64,000 bases of DNA from Leadbetterella sp964489955 (GTDB taxonomy: Bacteria > Bacteroidota > Bacteroidia > Cytophagales > Spirosomataceae), in the NCBI GenBank assembly GCA_964489955.1, contig CAZBAV010000001.1:168352-232351 (forward strand), read 5' to 3'. Below are positions 52,758 to 62,169 of the stretch, piece by piece. Below the pieces are notes generated by a model, which was not told where the DNA came from, made no database searches, and saw only the letters and a list, made by a program, of their open reading frames with translations. Each line of letters begins with the position of its first letter. The stretch's first letter is position 1. The position numbers and the translations under genes are program-made.

Positions 52758-53687
52758 TTAAAGTTTAACTACTAGTTTACCTATTGTTCTGCCGCTTGCC
52801 ATTTTTTTATGGGCTAAATCCATTTCATCAAAACCAAAAGTATGAGAAACGCAAGGCCTCAAGCTGCCATTTTCAAGCATTTTAGCCAATGTAGCCATAT
52901 CATCACCACTGGACTGTACCATCATTTTGTAGCCTATTTTGTCTTGTGCAGTTGCTTTTTCTTCTATTCCGTCGTTTAATCCCGAGGGTAAACTTACAAT
53001 TATTCCTCCTTTTTTGAGCGTTTTTAGGGAACGTTGAATGTAGTCGCCACCGATTCCATCAAACACCAAATCTAAATCTGAAAGTATTTCTTCAAAGTTT
53101 TCGGTCTGATAATCTATATGCTCGTTTGCTCCTAATGAAAGAATAAAATCCTTGTTTTTAGCAGACGACGTGGCTATAACATAAGCTCCCATTTCTTTTG
53201 CAAGCTGAACTGCAAAATGACCCACTCCGCCCGAAGCCGCGTGGATGAGGACTTTGTCGTCTTTCTTAATTCTGTTTTTTAATGCTTGAAAAGCGGTTAA
53301 TGCAGCGAGAGAAGATGATGCAGCTTCTTCGTGAGAAATATTATCGGGTTTTAGTGCCAAATGGTTTTCCGAAGCCGCCACATATTCAGCATAAGCTTTT
53401 CCATGTCCGGGGAAATTAACCATCCCGAAAACATTATCACCAACTTTGAACTTTGTAGAATCTTTCCCGCATTCTGTTATCACTCCAGACACATCCCAAC
53501 CCAAAATACAAGGGTCATTTTGGATTATTTTATCAAAAAGTGGATTGCCATTTCTGGTTTTTACATCAATCGGATTAATTCCAATGGCTTTTACCTTAAT
53601 CAAAACCTCACTTTCTTGTAAAATTGGATTGGAGATTTCTTCGTAATTAAGTTCTCCGCCCGCTTCTTTTATGGTAATTGCTTTCAT
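52758..53687 (-). CDS. NADP-dependent oxidoreductase, quinone reductase type (MDR)
   Basis: A 309-residue medium-chain dehydrogenase/reductase lacking zinc ligands. The N-terminal GroES-like domain (1-120) is followed by the nucleotide-binding fold with VLIHAASGGVGHFAVQLAKE (about 145-164). LDLVFDGIGGDYIQRSL follows, and the end reads HKKMASGRTIGKLVVKL. It probably reduces quinones or enals with NADPH. The small gene 5 nt downstream may form an operon with it. Confidence 0.9.
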   Translation of the reverse strand: MKAITIKEAGGELNYEEISNPILQESEVLIKVKAIGINPIDVKTRNGNPLFDKIIQNDPCILGWDVSGVITECGKDSTKFKVGDNVFGMVNFPGHGKAYAEYVAASENHLALKPDNISHEEAASSSLAALTAFQALKNRIKKDDKVLIHAASGGVGHFAVQLAKEMGAYVIATSSAKNKDFILSLGANEHIDYQTENFEEILSDLDLVFDGIGGDYIQRSLKTLKKGGIIVSLPSGLNDGIEEKATAQDKIGYKMMVQSSGDDMATLAKMLENGSLRPCVSHTFGFDEMDLAHKKMASGRTIGKLVVKL

Positions 53688-53778
53688 GAATGCAAATTTA
53701 GTAAATGTGAAACGTATTAATGAAGATGTATAGAATCAAAAAAAATCGATTCGTTGCTTTCTTATCATACATCAATGT

Positions 53779-53806
53779 TTTGCCGCTTGGGGGCAACTTA
53801 CCTTTG
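53779..53806 (+). promoter_or_regulatory. Promoter of exported pirin gene
   Basis: TTTG (53779-53782), a 16-nt spacer, and TACCTTTG (53799-53806), 24 nt before the ATG at 53830. The spacer is a few nucleotides short of the usual 19-20. Confidence 0.5.
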
Positions 53807-53829
53807 TAGCATCCAAACGAAATAAAACT

Positions 53830-54705
53830 ATGGACAGAAAAGATTTTATTAAGAAGGGTTTTTTAGGCACGGGCATGTTTGTGGCTTCTGCGGCTATGGG
53901 AAACGTAGTTAAGAATGGCATAGACGAACTCAAAGAGCTAGAAATCTTAGGATTTAATCATTTACCAAACACAAAATCAAAAATCATGAAAAATAGCGTA
54001 TTACACAAAGCAGAGACAAGAGGAAATGCCAACCACGGATGGTTACATAGCAGACACACATTTAGTTTTGCTAACTATCATAATCCCGAAAGAATGCACT
54101 TCGGAGTGTTGAGAGTTTTGAATGACGATGTTGTATCTGGTGGTATGGGATTCGGCACGCACCCGCATGATAATATGGAAATCATTTCTATTCCTTTGGA
54201 GGGAGATTTGGAACATAAAGACAGCATGGGAAATACTACTGTGATTAAGAACGGAGATATTCAGGTTATGAGTGCAGGTACAGGCGTGAGACATAGCGAG
54301 TATAATCATAGTAAAAAAGATCCAGTGAAATTTTTGCAGATTTGGTTATTCCCAAACAAGAAAAATGTAAAACCTCGTTATGACCAACTTTCGCTGAAGA
54401 CTGAGGATAGAAAGAATACATTCCAACAGATTCTGTCGCCAAACCAAGACGATGAAGGTGTATGGATACATCAAAATGCATGGTTTCATTTAGCTGATTT
54501 TGATAAAGGAACACAAAAAGAATATACACTGAAATCTAAAACAAACGGGTTGTACGTTTTCAATTTAAAAGGTGAAATAAGCGTAAATGGCCAAAAACTA
54601 GAAAGTAGAGACGGATTCGGAATTTGGGAAGCAGACAAGGTTTCTATCCAGGCCACTGAGAACTCAGAGTTTCTTTTGATGGAAGTGCCAATGGCAATTT
54701 CGTAA
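53830..54705 (+). CDS. Pirin family protein with N-terminal signal-like extension
   Basis: A bicupin of 291 residues. The pirin part starts at an internal ATG (53986, MKNSVLHKAETRGNANHGWL), the usual pirin opening. The 52 residues before it (MDRKDFIKKGFLGTGMFVAS) resemble a Tat leader but with RK instead of RR. Metal-ligand residues lie in GTHPHDNMEIISI and VRHSEYNHS. Some pirins act as quercetinases; the substrate here is not assignable. It is followed by a second pirin gene 40 nt downstream. Confidence 0.88.
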   Translation: MDRKDFIKKGFLGTGMFVASAAMGNVVKNGIDELKELEILGFNHLPNTKSKIMKNSVLHKAETRGNANHGWLHSRHTFSFANYHNPERMHFGVLRVLNDDVVSGGMGFGTHPHDNMEIISIPLEGDLEHKDSMGNTTVIKNGDIQVMSAGTGVRHSEYNHSKKDPVKFLQIWLFPNKKNVKPRYDQLSLKTEDRKNTFQQILSPNQDDEGVWIHQNAWFHLADFDKGTQKEYTLKSKTNGLYVFNLKGEISVNGQKLESRDGFGIWEADKVSIQATENSEFLLMEVPMAIS

Positions 54706-54744
54706 TTTGTTTGTAACTTTGATTTACGCCCAAATCTAAAAATT

Positions 54745-55623
54745 ATGTCAAATGTATCATTGATTCTGGAAGAAAAAGCCGTAAGTATCGGTAACTTTAT
54801 GGTAGGCCGCCTATTGCCTTTTAAGCAAAAGCGTTCGGTAGGGCCTTTTGTGTTCATAGACCACATGGGACCTATCACTGCTGAAGAAGATATGGATATT
54901 CTTTCGCACCCGCATATTGGACTTTCTACACTTACTTATCTATTTGAGGGAGCTATGCTCCACAGAGATAGTTTGGGTACGGAGATGGTGATTCGCCCTG
55001 GTGCGGTAAACTGGATGACAGCAGGAAAAGGCGTAGTGCATTCAGAGCGTATGCCGAAGGATTCTATCGGGGAAACCATGCACGGATTACAGATTTGGGT
55101 GGCTTTGCCAAAAGAATTAGAGCAGATGGAGCCCAGATTTTCGCATGTTTCGGCCGAAGAAATTCCTGCTTGGGAGGAAAATGGAGTTTCGTATAAAGTG
55201 ATAGCAGGCGAAGCATTAGGACATAAATCTCCTGTGGATGTATATAGCCCGCTTTATTTTATAGAGATAAAAAGCACAAATGCGGTGAAGCTTAAACTAG
55301 GTGACCAACTGTATGGAGAGTCGGCCATGTATATTCTGCATGGAGAGGTTAAAAGTGGTGAGGAAACTTATGTGCCTAAGCATATTATGATTACCCAAGA
55401 TGCCACACTTTGTGAGTTTGAAATGGCGGAAAATACCACGCTCTATCTTTTTGGAGGTGAGCCTTTTCCTGAAGAGCGTTTTATTCATTGGAACTTCGTA
55501 AGTTCAGAAAGAGAATTAATAGATAAAGCAAGGGAAGATTGGGAAGCCCAGCGTTTTCCTAAAGTGCCTAATGAAGTAGGCTACATTCCACTGCCAGAAT
55601 TAACTTTAAAACCAAAATCATGA
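54745..55623 (+). CDS. Pirin family protein
   Basis: A 292-residue bicupin of the pirin family. Iron ligands are in LSHPHIGLSTLTYLFEG and VVHSERMPKD. GPFVFIDHMGPI precedes the first motif and EPFPEERFIHWNFVSS closes the second half. It probably evolved with the neighbouring pirin, but the two differ strongly in sequence. The GNAT gene overlaps its stop by 4 nt (atga), so the pair is cotranscribed. Confidence 0.93.
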   Translation: MSNVSLILEEKAVSIGNFMVGRLLPFKQKRSVGPFVFIDHMGPITAEEDMDILSHPHIGLSTLTYLFEGAMLHRDSLGTEMVIRPGAVNWMTAGKGVVHSERMPKDSIGETMHGLQIWVALPKELEQMEPRFSHVSAEEIPAWEENGVSYKVIAGEALGHKSPVDVYSPLYFIEIKSTNAVKLKLGDQLYGESAMYILHGEVKSGEETYVPKHIMITQDATLCEFEMAENTTLYLFGGEPFPEERFIHWNFVSSERELIDKAREDWEAQRFPKVPNEVGYIPLPELTLKPKS

Positions 55624-55898
55624 AAGTAGAACAGTTTAATAGAGAAACAAAGGGATTTTTTAAAGCATCAGACGGAGATAAGGAAGCTGGTAGAATGACT
55701 TATTCTTGGGCCGGGGAAGGGCGTATTATTATTGACCACACCGAAGTAAATCCCGATTTTAAAGGACAAAAGGTGGGTAACCAAATGGTCATGGCAGCCG
55801 TGGAGTTTGCTCGTAAAAAAGGTATTAAAATTACACCATTATGTCCCTTTGCAAAGAGCGTTTTTGACCGTACAGAGGAAATCAGAGACGTATTGTAA
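55620..55898 (+). CDS. Small GNAT acetyltransferase (YjdJ type)
   Basis: A 92-residue minimal GCN5-related N-acetyltransferase. The motif GQKVGNQMVMAAVEFARKKG (about 51-70) is the acetyl-CoA-binding loop and helix. RIIIDHTEVNPDFKG precedes it and ITPLCPFAKSVFDR ends the fold. The short form matches the YjdJ/Gcn5-like group, whose substrate is unknown. It overlaps the pirin stop by 4 nt. Confidence 0.88.
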   Translation: MKVEQFNRETKGFFKASDGDKEAGRMTYSWAGEGRIIIDHTEVNPDFKGQKVGNQMVMAAVEFARKKGIKITPLCPFAKSVFDRTEEIRDVL

Positions 55899-55901
55899 TT
55901 T

Positions 55902-56155
55902 AGCTATCAGAAGTCAGCTTTTCAGCTATCAGTAATCAGGTTTTAGTTACTAGAAATTTAGATTTTTCGGAACGGTGTATTATTGGCTAAAGTTAATTCT
56001 ATATACTGATAGTCAAATTCTTAAATTTTATGTTATCTTTAATCTGATAATTCAAAGAGGATTGCTAACTTCTGATAACTAATCCGACATCTCACAGGAT
56101 TCTAATATCCGACATCGCAATCTGATAACTGAAGGCTGATACTGAAAACCAACAC
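55902..56155. repeat. Cluster of degenerate tatcag/ctgata repeats
   Basis: agctatcagaagtcag and cagctatcagtaatcagg lie at the left, ctgata-containing units (ctgatagtc, tctgataactaat, ctgataactgaaggctgata) at the right in the opposite orientation. The whole could fold into several alternative hairpins. Confidence 0.55.
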
Positions 56156-56162
56156 TCAAACA

Positions 56163-56696
56163 ATGAAAAAAATAGTCGCTTTTGCAGGTAGTAATAGTAA
56201 GCATTCCATTAATATGCAGTTGGTGAAATACACCTTAACGTATTTTGATGGGTTTGAAATAAATGTACTGGATTTAAATGACTTTGAAGTATCGATTTTC
56301 TCTGTGGATAGAGAGAAAGAAATGGGGTATCCTAAACTGGCCTATGATTTTCGTAAAGAAATGCGTGATTCAGATGCCATTATTTGCTCTTTAGCCGAAA
56401 ACAATCGCACCTATTCTGTAGCTTTTAAGAATGTATTTGATTGGAGCAGCCGTATAGGTATGGATATTTTTGCTGAAAAGCCTATGTTTTTGATGAGCAC
56501 TTCGCCCGGAGCTTATGGTGGAGGAAATGTGATGGCCGCAGCTACTTCATTTTTTCCAAAATGTGGTGCAAATATCCTTGAGACCTTCTCTCTGCCTTCT
56601 TTCAATAAAAACTTTGGAGATGGAAAAATTACAGATATTGAATTGGCAGAAGTGCATAAGACTAAAGTAGAGAGTTTTAAAGAAGCTCTTCTTTAA
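56163..56696 (+). CDS. NADPH-dependent FMN reductase family protein
   Basis: A 177-residue flavodoxin-like protein. It begins KKIVAFAGSNSKHSINMQLV, the phosphate-binding loop of the FMN reductase family. AIICSLAENNRTYSVAFKNV and MFLMSTSPGAYGGGNVMAAA follow. It should bind FMN and reduce quinones, azo dyes or flavins. It lies 265 nt after the GNAT gene across a repeat cluster, so it is probably its own transcription unit. Confidence 0.9.
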   Translation: MKKIVAFAGSNSKHSINMQLVKYTLTYFDGFEINVLDLNDFEVSIFSVDREKEMGYPKLAYDFRKEMRDSDAIICSLAENNRTYSVAFKNVFDWSSRIGMDIFAEKPMFLMSTSPGAYGGGNVMAAATSFFPKCGANILETFSLPSFNKNFGDGKITDIELAEVHKTKVESFKEALL

Positions 56697-56808
56697 ATCA
56701 GAATCAGTATCAGGAATTTAAGCGAAATGAAAAAGGGCTTTGGCGTTAATTGCTTTTAGGATATACAGAGTATTGGATAAGGCATATTTTGTATAAAATA
56801 GCTAATGC

Positions 56809-58272
56809 ATGATTGAGCAAACCAGGTGGGTAATTTTCGCAGAAGTGATGTATGCACTTATCGCCCTGGCAGTTTGCCTGCGTATAATCTATGACACCCG
56901 CTCTGTAAGTAAAACCTTGGCGTACCTGCTTTTGGTAATTTTTGTTCCTGTTTTGGGAATGGCTTTTTATTTCTCATTTGGTATAAACTATCGTGTAAGG
57001 AAGATTTATACCAAAAAACTGAAAATTGAAGATAAGCTACAGGAGAGTTTTATAGAAACCGTAAAACACTCCACTTACGACCTTTTTCGTTCAAAAAATT
57101 CTGCTGCAGAACAATACTCTTTACTTATCTCCCAAAATTTTAATCCGGACTCGGGAGAGGTAAAGCCCGTTTTCTGTTCTAACGAAGTAGATATTTTGGT
57201 CAATGGTGAGGCATTCTTTCCTGTTCTTTTAGAAAAGCTGGAGTCCGCCAAACACCATATTCATATGGAATATTATATCTATGAGGATGACAGTATAGGT
57301 AACAAAATCAAAGATGTCCTTATACGTAAAGCTCAGGAAGGTATGAAAGTCCGCTTTATTTACGATGATTTTGGTAGTTCAGGTATCCGCAGGGCGTTTG
57401 TAAGGGAGATGCGTGAAGCGGGTGTGGAGGCGTTTCCTTTTTACAAAGTGAGGTTAATAGTTTTGGCTAACCGCCTTAATTATAGAAATCACCGAAAAAT
57501 TGTGGTCATAGATGGACATACTTCTTTTACAGGTGGTATAAACGTTTCGGACAAGTATATTAACAACGGGAGTAGCGATTTGTACTGGCGGGATACTCAT
57601 ATGATGATAGAAGGTAGGGCTAGCTATGGTTTGCAGCAGATTTTCTTAAGTGATTGGAATTTTTGTAGCCAACAAAATATAGAAGTAGGCAGAGAATTGT
57701 TTCCAATCATTGCGGATCGCGGAAACGTGCCAGTTCAGATTATTTCTAGTGGACCAGATTATGAAAGACCTGCTATTCTTAATTCAATTCTAAGAGCCAT
57801 TTATCTGAGCAAGGAAGAAGTCTTACTTACCACTCCGTATTATATTCCAGAGGCGAGTTTACAAGAGACTCTCATTTTAGCGGCACTTAGTGGCGTAAAA
57901 GTAAAATTGTTGGTGCCAAAGAAAGGCGACTCTAAGATTGTGAACATGGTGGCACATTCATTTTATGAGGAACTGCTGCAAGCCGGAGTTGAAATTTACC
58001 GGTATAATAAGGGCTTTATACATGCCAAAACATTTGTGTGTGATAGAAAATTAGCTTCAATAGGTACGGCTAATCTTGACCAACGAAGTTTTGACCTCAA
58101 TTTTGAGGTGGCTACTCTCATTTACGATGAAACTAAAGGACAAAACCTTGCAAATATCTTTTATGAAGACCTAAAAGACGCTGAGGAACTTACCCTTGAA
58201 AGATGGTTAAAAAGACCGCGTTTAAGAAAATTCGGCGAACGTTTTATGCGGTTACTATCTCCATTTATGTAA
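56809..58272 (+). CDS. cls: Cardiolipin synthase
   Basis: A 487-residue phospholipase D-superfamily enzyme condensing two phosphatidylglycerols to cardiolipin. Two N-terminal helices (about 5-25 and 35-60) anchor it. The two HKD motifs are HRKIVVIDGHTSFTGGINVS (about 226) and HAKTFVCDRKLASIGTANLD (about 405). Its last 8 nt overlap the convergent GMC oxidoreductase gene, which leaves no terminator between them. Confidence 0.94.
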   Translation: MIEQTRWVIFAEVMYALIALAVCLRIIYDTRSVSKTLAYLLLVIFVPVLGMAFYFSFGINYRVRKIYTKKLKIEDKLQESFIETVKHSTYDLFRSKNSAAEQYSLLISQNFNPDSGEVKPVFCSNEVDILVNGEAFFPVLLEKLESAKHHIHMEYYIYEDDSIGNKIKDVLIRKAQEGMKVRFIYDDFGSSGIRRAFVREMREAGVEAFPFYKVRLIVLANRLNYRNHRKIVVIDGHTSFTGGINVSDKYINNGSSDLYWRDTHMMIEGRASYGLQQIFLSDWNFCSQQNIEVGRELFPIIADRGNVPVQIISSGPDYERPAILNSILRAIYLSKEEVLLTTPYYIPEASLQETLILAALSGVKVKLLVPKKGDSKIVNMVAHSFYEELLQAGVEIYRYNKGFIHAKTFVCDRKLASIGTANLDQRSFDLNFEVATLIYDETKGQNLANIFYEDLKDAEELTLERWLKRPRLRKFGERFMRLLSPFM

Positions 58273-59944
58273 GGTTTCCTTTCTTTAATTCGCTTACTGC
58301 AAAATCTACCGCTCTGGCTGTAAGAGCCATATACGTAAGTGATGGGTTTACACAGGAAGAGGACACAAAGCTGGCTCCATCTGTAACAAACACGTTGTTG
58401 GCTCCCCAAACTTGGTTACGCTTATTGAGAACCGATGTTTTGGGGTCATGACCCATTCTGGCTGTTCCCATTTCATGAATGGAAATACCCGGCATAGATT
58501 CTTGCGTAGCAAAACTTTTAATGTTTTTCAGACCTGCAGTTTCTAGCATTTTTATGCCCTCCTCTACCATTGCGGGTCTCATTTTTAGCTCGTTTTCGCC
58601 CCATGCTGCATCAAAATCCACTTGAGGCAAGCCAAACTTATCCAGTTTTTTACTTAATGTAAAACGGTTTTTCTCGGAAGGAAGGGTTTCCCCAAAAGCC
58701 ATCATTGAAAAATTCCAATTGCCGAGGTGGGTGTAATTTTGCTTTAAATCTGTTCCAAAAGTATCTCCTGAGTTAGTAATTCCTCTTGCAGCCGAACCCT
58801 GGTAGCCAAAACCTCTAAGGAAATCTCGTTTGTCTTTGCCACGATTTACAAAACGGGGTATATACAGCCCATTAGGACGTTTACCGTAATAGTACATATC
58901 TTGGTATCCTTCAAATTCTCCGGTTATTCTTTGGCTCTTGTGGTGATCCATTAGGTTTCGGCCTAAATGACCGCTTTCATTTCCCAGTCCGTTTGGATGG
59001 GTCTTAGAAACGGATTGCATCATTATCCAGGCAGAGGCTACAGCACTTGCATTTAGGAATATAATTTTCGCAAAATATTCCTCAACTTTTTTAGTTTCTT
59101 GATCAATAACACGGACGCCAGTTGCTTTTCCCTTTGTGTCATCAAAAATAACCTCAAATACAATTTTGTTATTTAGTAAAGTCAAATGTCCTGTGCGTAC
59201 AGCAGCGGGTAAAGTAGCTGATTGTGTACTGAAATAAGAACCATACGGACACCCACGGATGCAACGGTTACGGTATTGGCAACTGGTCCTTCCCAGATCT
59301 TTTTGCTCTTGAGTAGGGGCGGTGAGGTGAGCTACCCTGCCAATAGTACTTCTTATACCGAGGTTCTCTCTTATTTTTTTTGTAAATTCCCTCTCCACAC
59401 AATTCATTTCCATGGCAGGCTGGAAAACACTATCAGGTAAATCGGCCCAGTTCTCCTTAGATCCGGATATACCCACAAACTTCTCAACATAGGTGTACCA
59501 AGGTTCCAAGTCCTTGTACCGTAATGGCCAATCTATGGCTATACCTTCTTTTGCATTTGCCTCAAAGTCATAGTCAGACCAGCGATACACCTGTCGGCCC
59601 CACGTAAGAGATTTCCCTCCTGTCTGGTCACCCCTAATCCACGTAAATTTCCGTGTTTCTTGATAGGGGTGCTCACTATCTTTTATGAAAAGGTGTTTGC
59701 TTTCTTCTGTAAGTGCATAGCGGGTGCGTACACCAATATGGTAATCAAGAACAGCCTGCTTGTCTAAACGCCCTCTGTGTGGCATTTGCCAAGACTCGGA
59801 AAAGGCGGTGGTGTAATCTTTTACGTGTTCAAGTTTACGACCTTTTTCTAGCATGAGGGTTTTTAGCCCTTTTTCGGTTAGTTCCTTAGCAGCCCAGCCT
59901 CCAGAAATGCCGGAACCGACCACAATGGCATCATAGGTGTTCAA
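58265..59944 (-). CDS. GMC family FAD-dependent oxidoreductase
   Basis: A 559-residue glucose-methanol-choline oxidoreductase. An FAD-binding Rossmann motif opens the protein (AIVVGSGISGGWAAKELTEK), TGGKSLTWGRQVYRWSDYDF is the flavin-contact segment and HEMGTARMGHDPKTSVL, TDGASFVSSSCVNPSLTYMA form the C-terminal catalytic region. A cysteine-rich loop (CQYRNRCIRGCPYGSYF) lies mid-protein. Members with this pattern oxidise sugars or sugar acids. No gluconate 2-dehydrogenase subunit 3 gene lies beside it, although such a partner is common. Confidence 0.9.
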   Translation of the reverse strand: MNTYDAIVVGSGISGGWAAKELTEKGLKTLMLEKGRKLEHVKDYTTAFSESWQMPHRGRLDKQAVLDYHIGVRTRYALTEESKHLFIKDSEHPYQETRKFTWIRGDQTGGKSLTWGRQVYRWSDYDFEANAKEGIAIDWPLRYKDLEPWYTYVEKFVGISGSKENWADLPDSVFQPAMEMNCVEREFTKKIRENLGIRSTIGRVAHLTAPTQEQKDLGRTSCQYRNRCIRGCPYGSYFSTQSATLPAAVRTGHLTLLNNKIVFEVIFDDTKGKATGVRVIDQETKKVEEYFAKIIFLNASAVASAWIMMQSVSKTHPNGLGNESGHLGRNLMDHHKSQRITGEFEGYQDMYYYGKRPNGLYIPRFVNRGKDKRDFLRGFGYQGSAARGITNSGDTFGTDLKQNYTHLGNWNFSMMAFGETLPSEKNRFTLSKKLDKFGLPQVDFDAAWGENELKMRPAMVEEGIKMLETAGLKNIKSFATQESMPGISIHEMGTARMGHDPKTSVLNKRNQVWGANNVFVTDGASFVSSSCVNPSLTYMALTARAVDFAVSELKKGNLT

Positions 59945-60045
59945 TATACTCAGGTTAAAAGCCCTAATTTAGCTTGTTTCACTAAAATTTAAAAGTGTTA
60001 ATTCTGCAGGTTAATTAAAGTTGGAAATAAATCTTATTCTTACCC

Positions 60046-60077
60046 AAGGAAATCTAAAGATGCCTTTAGATTTCCTT
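60046..60077 (-). terminator. Terminator of uxuA
   Basis: aaggaaatctaaag and its exact complement (14 bp) around a 4-nt loop, 20 nt after the uxuA stop. Confidence 0.75.
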
Positions 60078-60096
60078 TTGACAAAAGATATGATAA

Positions 60097-61257
60097 TTAG
60101 TGCCCCAGAATGCCTAACTCAAGTCCTCTCAGTTCGGCTAGGCCACGTAGGCGTCCAATAGCTGAATACCCTGGATTGGAGGTTTTATTTAGGTCATCTA
60201 ACATTTGGTGTCCATGGTCTGGACGGAACGGAATGGCTTTGTTTCTGTTTTGATTTTCTGCGGTCACCGCTTTCATCACAGCATACATATTCACGTCACC
60301 GTCTAAATGGTCAGCTTCGTAAAAATTGCCATCTTTATCTTTCCTTACATTACGTAAATGAACAAAATGTACTTTTTGTTTTATCTTTTCAAAGATGCGT
60401 AATATCTCCGCGGCATCACCAGCACCTAATGAGCCTGTGCAAAAACAAACTCCATTATGTTCTGCAGGAACATTAGTTAGTAACTGGTCAAAGTCATCGT
60501 AATTGCTTGCAATACGAGGTAATCCTAGTATAGGATAGGGAGGGTCGTCTGGATGAATAGTCATTTTAATGCCATTTTGTAGACAAGTGTCTGCAATAGC
60601 ATTTAAGAAAAAGTAAAGATTTTCTCTCAAGCCTGTATCACCAATATTCTTGTAAACATGAATACTCTTTAACAAATCTTCTGGCAGAATATCTTTTTCG
60701 CCGGGAATACCCATTAGAATCACTTGGCTCAAATCCTTTAGTTCTTCTTCGGAATACGCTTTGTACTTTTGTTCAGCTTGAATTCTGAAAGCATCAGGAT
60801 AGTCCGCTGCTGCGTCTTCTCTTTTAAGAATGTAGATATCAAAGACAGCCAAGTCAATCCAGTTGAAATATAATGCTTTTGACCCATCTGTCATTTCCAA
60901 ATCGAGTTGCGTTCTGGTCCAATCTAATACAGGCATGAAGTTATAGCAAATAGTTTTTATTCCTGCTTTTGCTAAATTTACTAAACTGGCATTGTAGTTT
61001 TTAAGATATTGTACATAATTACCTGTGCGGGTTTTAATATCTTCATGAACAGGGACACTTTCTACTACAGACCAAACCAAACCAGCCTCTTCTATTAGTT
61101 TTTTTCGTTCAAGAATATCTTCTAAAGGCCATATATCTCCGTGTGATACATGATGTAAAGCTGTTACCACACCTGTAGCCCCTGCTTGTTTCACATCTTG
61201 TAAGCTCACGCCGTCATTTGGACCATACCAACGCCAAGTTTGTTCAAGTTTCTTCAT
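60097..61257 (-). CDS. uxuA: Mannonate dehydratase
   Basis: Dehydrates D-mannonate to 2-keto-3-deoxygluconate in glucuronate catabolism. I start at ATG 61257 (MKKLEQTWRWYGPNDGVSLQ), the usual UxuA opening, giving 386 residues. The TIM-barrel blocks TALHHVSHGDIWP, IHPDDPPYPILGLPRIAS and FCTGSLGAGDAAEIL lead to HFVHLRNVRKDKDGNFYEAD and FRPDHGHQML, which hold metal ligands. A promoter with TATTTTTG is upstream. Placed beside a sugar-oxidising GMC gene, it suggests hexuronate use; the other uxu/uxa genes are not here. Confidence 0.96.
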   Translation of the reverse strand: MKKLEQTWRWYGPNDGVSLQDVKQAGATGVVTALHHVSHGDIWPLEDILERKKLIEEAGLVWSVVESVPVHEDIKTRTGNYVQYLKNYNASLVNLAKAGIKTICYNFMPVLDWTRTQLDLEMTDGSKALYFNWIDLAVFDIYILKREDAAADYPDAFRIQAEQKYKAYSEEELKDLSQVILMGIPGEKDILPEDLLKSIHVYKNIGDTGLRENLYFFLNAIADTCLQNGIKMTIHPDDPPYPILGLPRIASNYDDFDQLLTNVPAEHNGVCFCTGSLGAGDAAEILRIFEKIKQKVHFVHLRNVRKDKDGNFYEADHLDGDVNMYAVMKAVTAENQNRNKAIPFRPDHGHQMLDDLNKTSNPGYSAIGRLRGLAELRGLELGILGH

Positions 61258-61294
61258 TTTTATTTTTAAGAAAATTTGGTGTAAACCGAAGCTA

Positions 61295-61302
61295 CAAAAA
61301 TA
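61295..61302 (-). promoter_or_regulatory. -7 element of uxuA
   Basis: Reads TATTTTTG on the minus strand (TAnnTTTG), 38 nt before the uxuA ATG. Confidence 0.55.
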
Positions 61303-61376
61303 TAGGATATTATTGGATTGGTACAAGAGCGGGTAAATTTTCTTATTTATTATTTATAATTAATCTAAATAGTGGG

Positions 61377-61384
61377 TATATTTG
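61377..61384 (+). promoter_or_regulatory. -7 element of SIP-type gene
   Basis: TATATTTG lies 18 nt before the ATG at 61402, which supports that ATG over a GTG at 61372 (which would lie upstream of the promoter). Confidence 0.6.
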
Positions 61385-61401
61385 TAAAAAATATTATATT
61401 A

Positions 61402-62127
61402 ATGCCAAGTGTACCAAAATGGCTAGCGAATACAATGGAGAAGGTAGCTCCAGGTAGTTATCATTCAGTGAAAGTAAGCAGTGTAAAGCTTTTAGATGAG
61501 AAACTTAAATGGGTAAGATTTGAAGGTGATATAAACGATGCCAGCTTTTCGGCTTCTAATGTTATTGAGTTTAGAGTGAATGATACAGATTACCGGCATT
61601 ATACTCCCAGCAAGTATGATACTGACGGTCAAATTTGCGAAGTTCTATTCTATTTACATGACATGGGGCCTGGAAGTAAATGGGCTACGGAGTTAGAAGT
61701 AGGGCAAGAGTTAAAGCTAATAGGTCCTGGTGGGAAGATGAAATATGCTAAAGACTTACCAAGTCATTTTGTTTTTGGAGATGAGACCTCACTAGGCTTG
61801 GTAGAGTGTGTGGCACGGGAAGCAGAAAAATGGGGACACCAGTTTTTTTCTTTGGTAGAGCTAGAACCAAGCCATTTGGCTTGGGTAGATTTTCTGGAGA
61901 CGGGAAAGGTACGTGCCGTAAAAACAGATAAAGAAGTTCCAGGTAATAATGCATGTGATTGGTTTCGGTCATCTGATTACTATGTAGATCATAACGAAAC
62001 GTATTTTTATCTAACAGGAAGAGCAAAGTCTATACAAGGGTTTATGCAAACGTTGTTACGGGCAGGGGTGAACCGTAAACAAATAAAGACATATCCATAT
62101 TGGTCTGAAGGGAAGAACGGACTTTGA
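61402..62127 (+). CDS. Siderophore-interacting protein family flavoprotein
   Basis: A 241-residue FAD-dependent reductase of the SIP group, which releases iron from ferric siderophores. It starts at ATG 61402 (MPSVPKWLANTMEKVAPGSY). Flavin-domain blocks are VIEFRVNDTDYRHYTPSKYD and LIGPGGKMKYAKD; the nucleotide-binding half has HFVFGDETSLGLVECVAREA and the ending FYLTGRAKSIQGFMQTLLRA. No siderophore uptake genes lie nearby. A related role in other flavin chemistry is possible. Confidence 0.85.
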   Translation: MPSVPKWLANTMEKVAPGSYHSVKVSSVKLLDEKLKWVRFEGDINDASFSASNVIEFRVNDTDYRHYTPSKYDTDGQICEVLFYLHDMGPGSKWATELEVGQELKLIGPGGKMKYAKDLPSHFVFGDETSLGLVECVAREAEKWGHQFFSLVELEPSHLAWVDFLETGKVRAVKTDKEVPGNNACDWFRSSDYYVDHNETYFYLTGRAKSIQGFMQTLLRAGVNRKQIKTYPYWSEGKNGL

Positions 62128-62169
62128 GTATTTTTTTTCGATATAAAGAGGGTTGAAAATTTCAAATAA

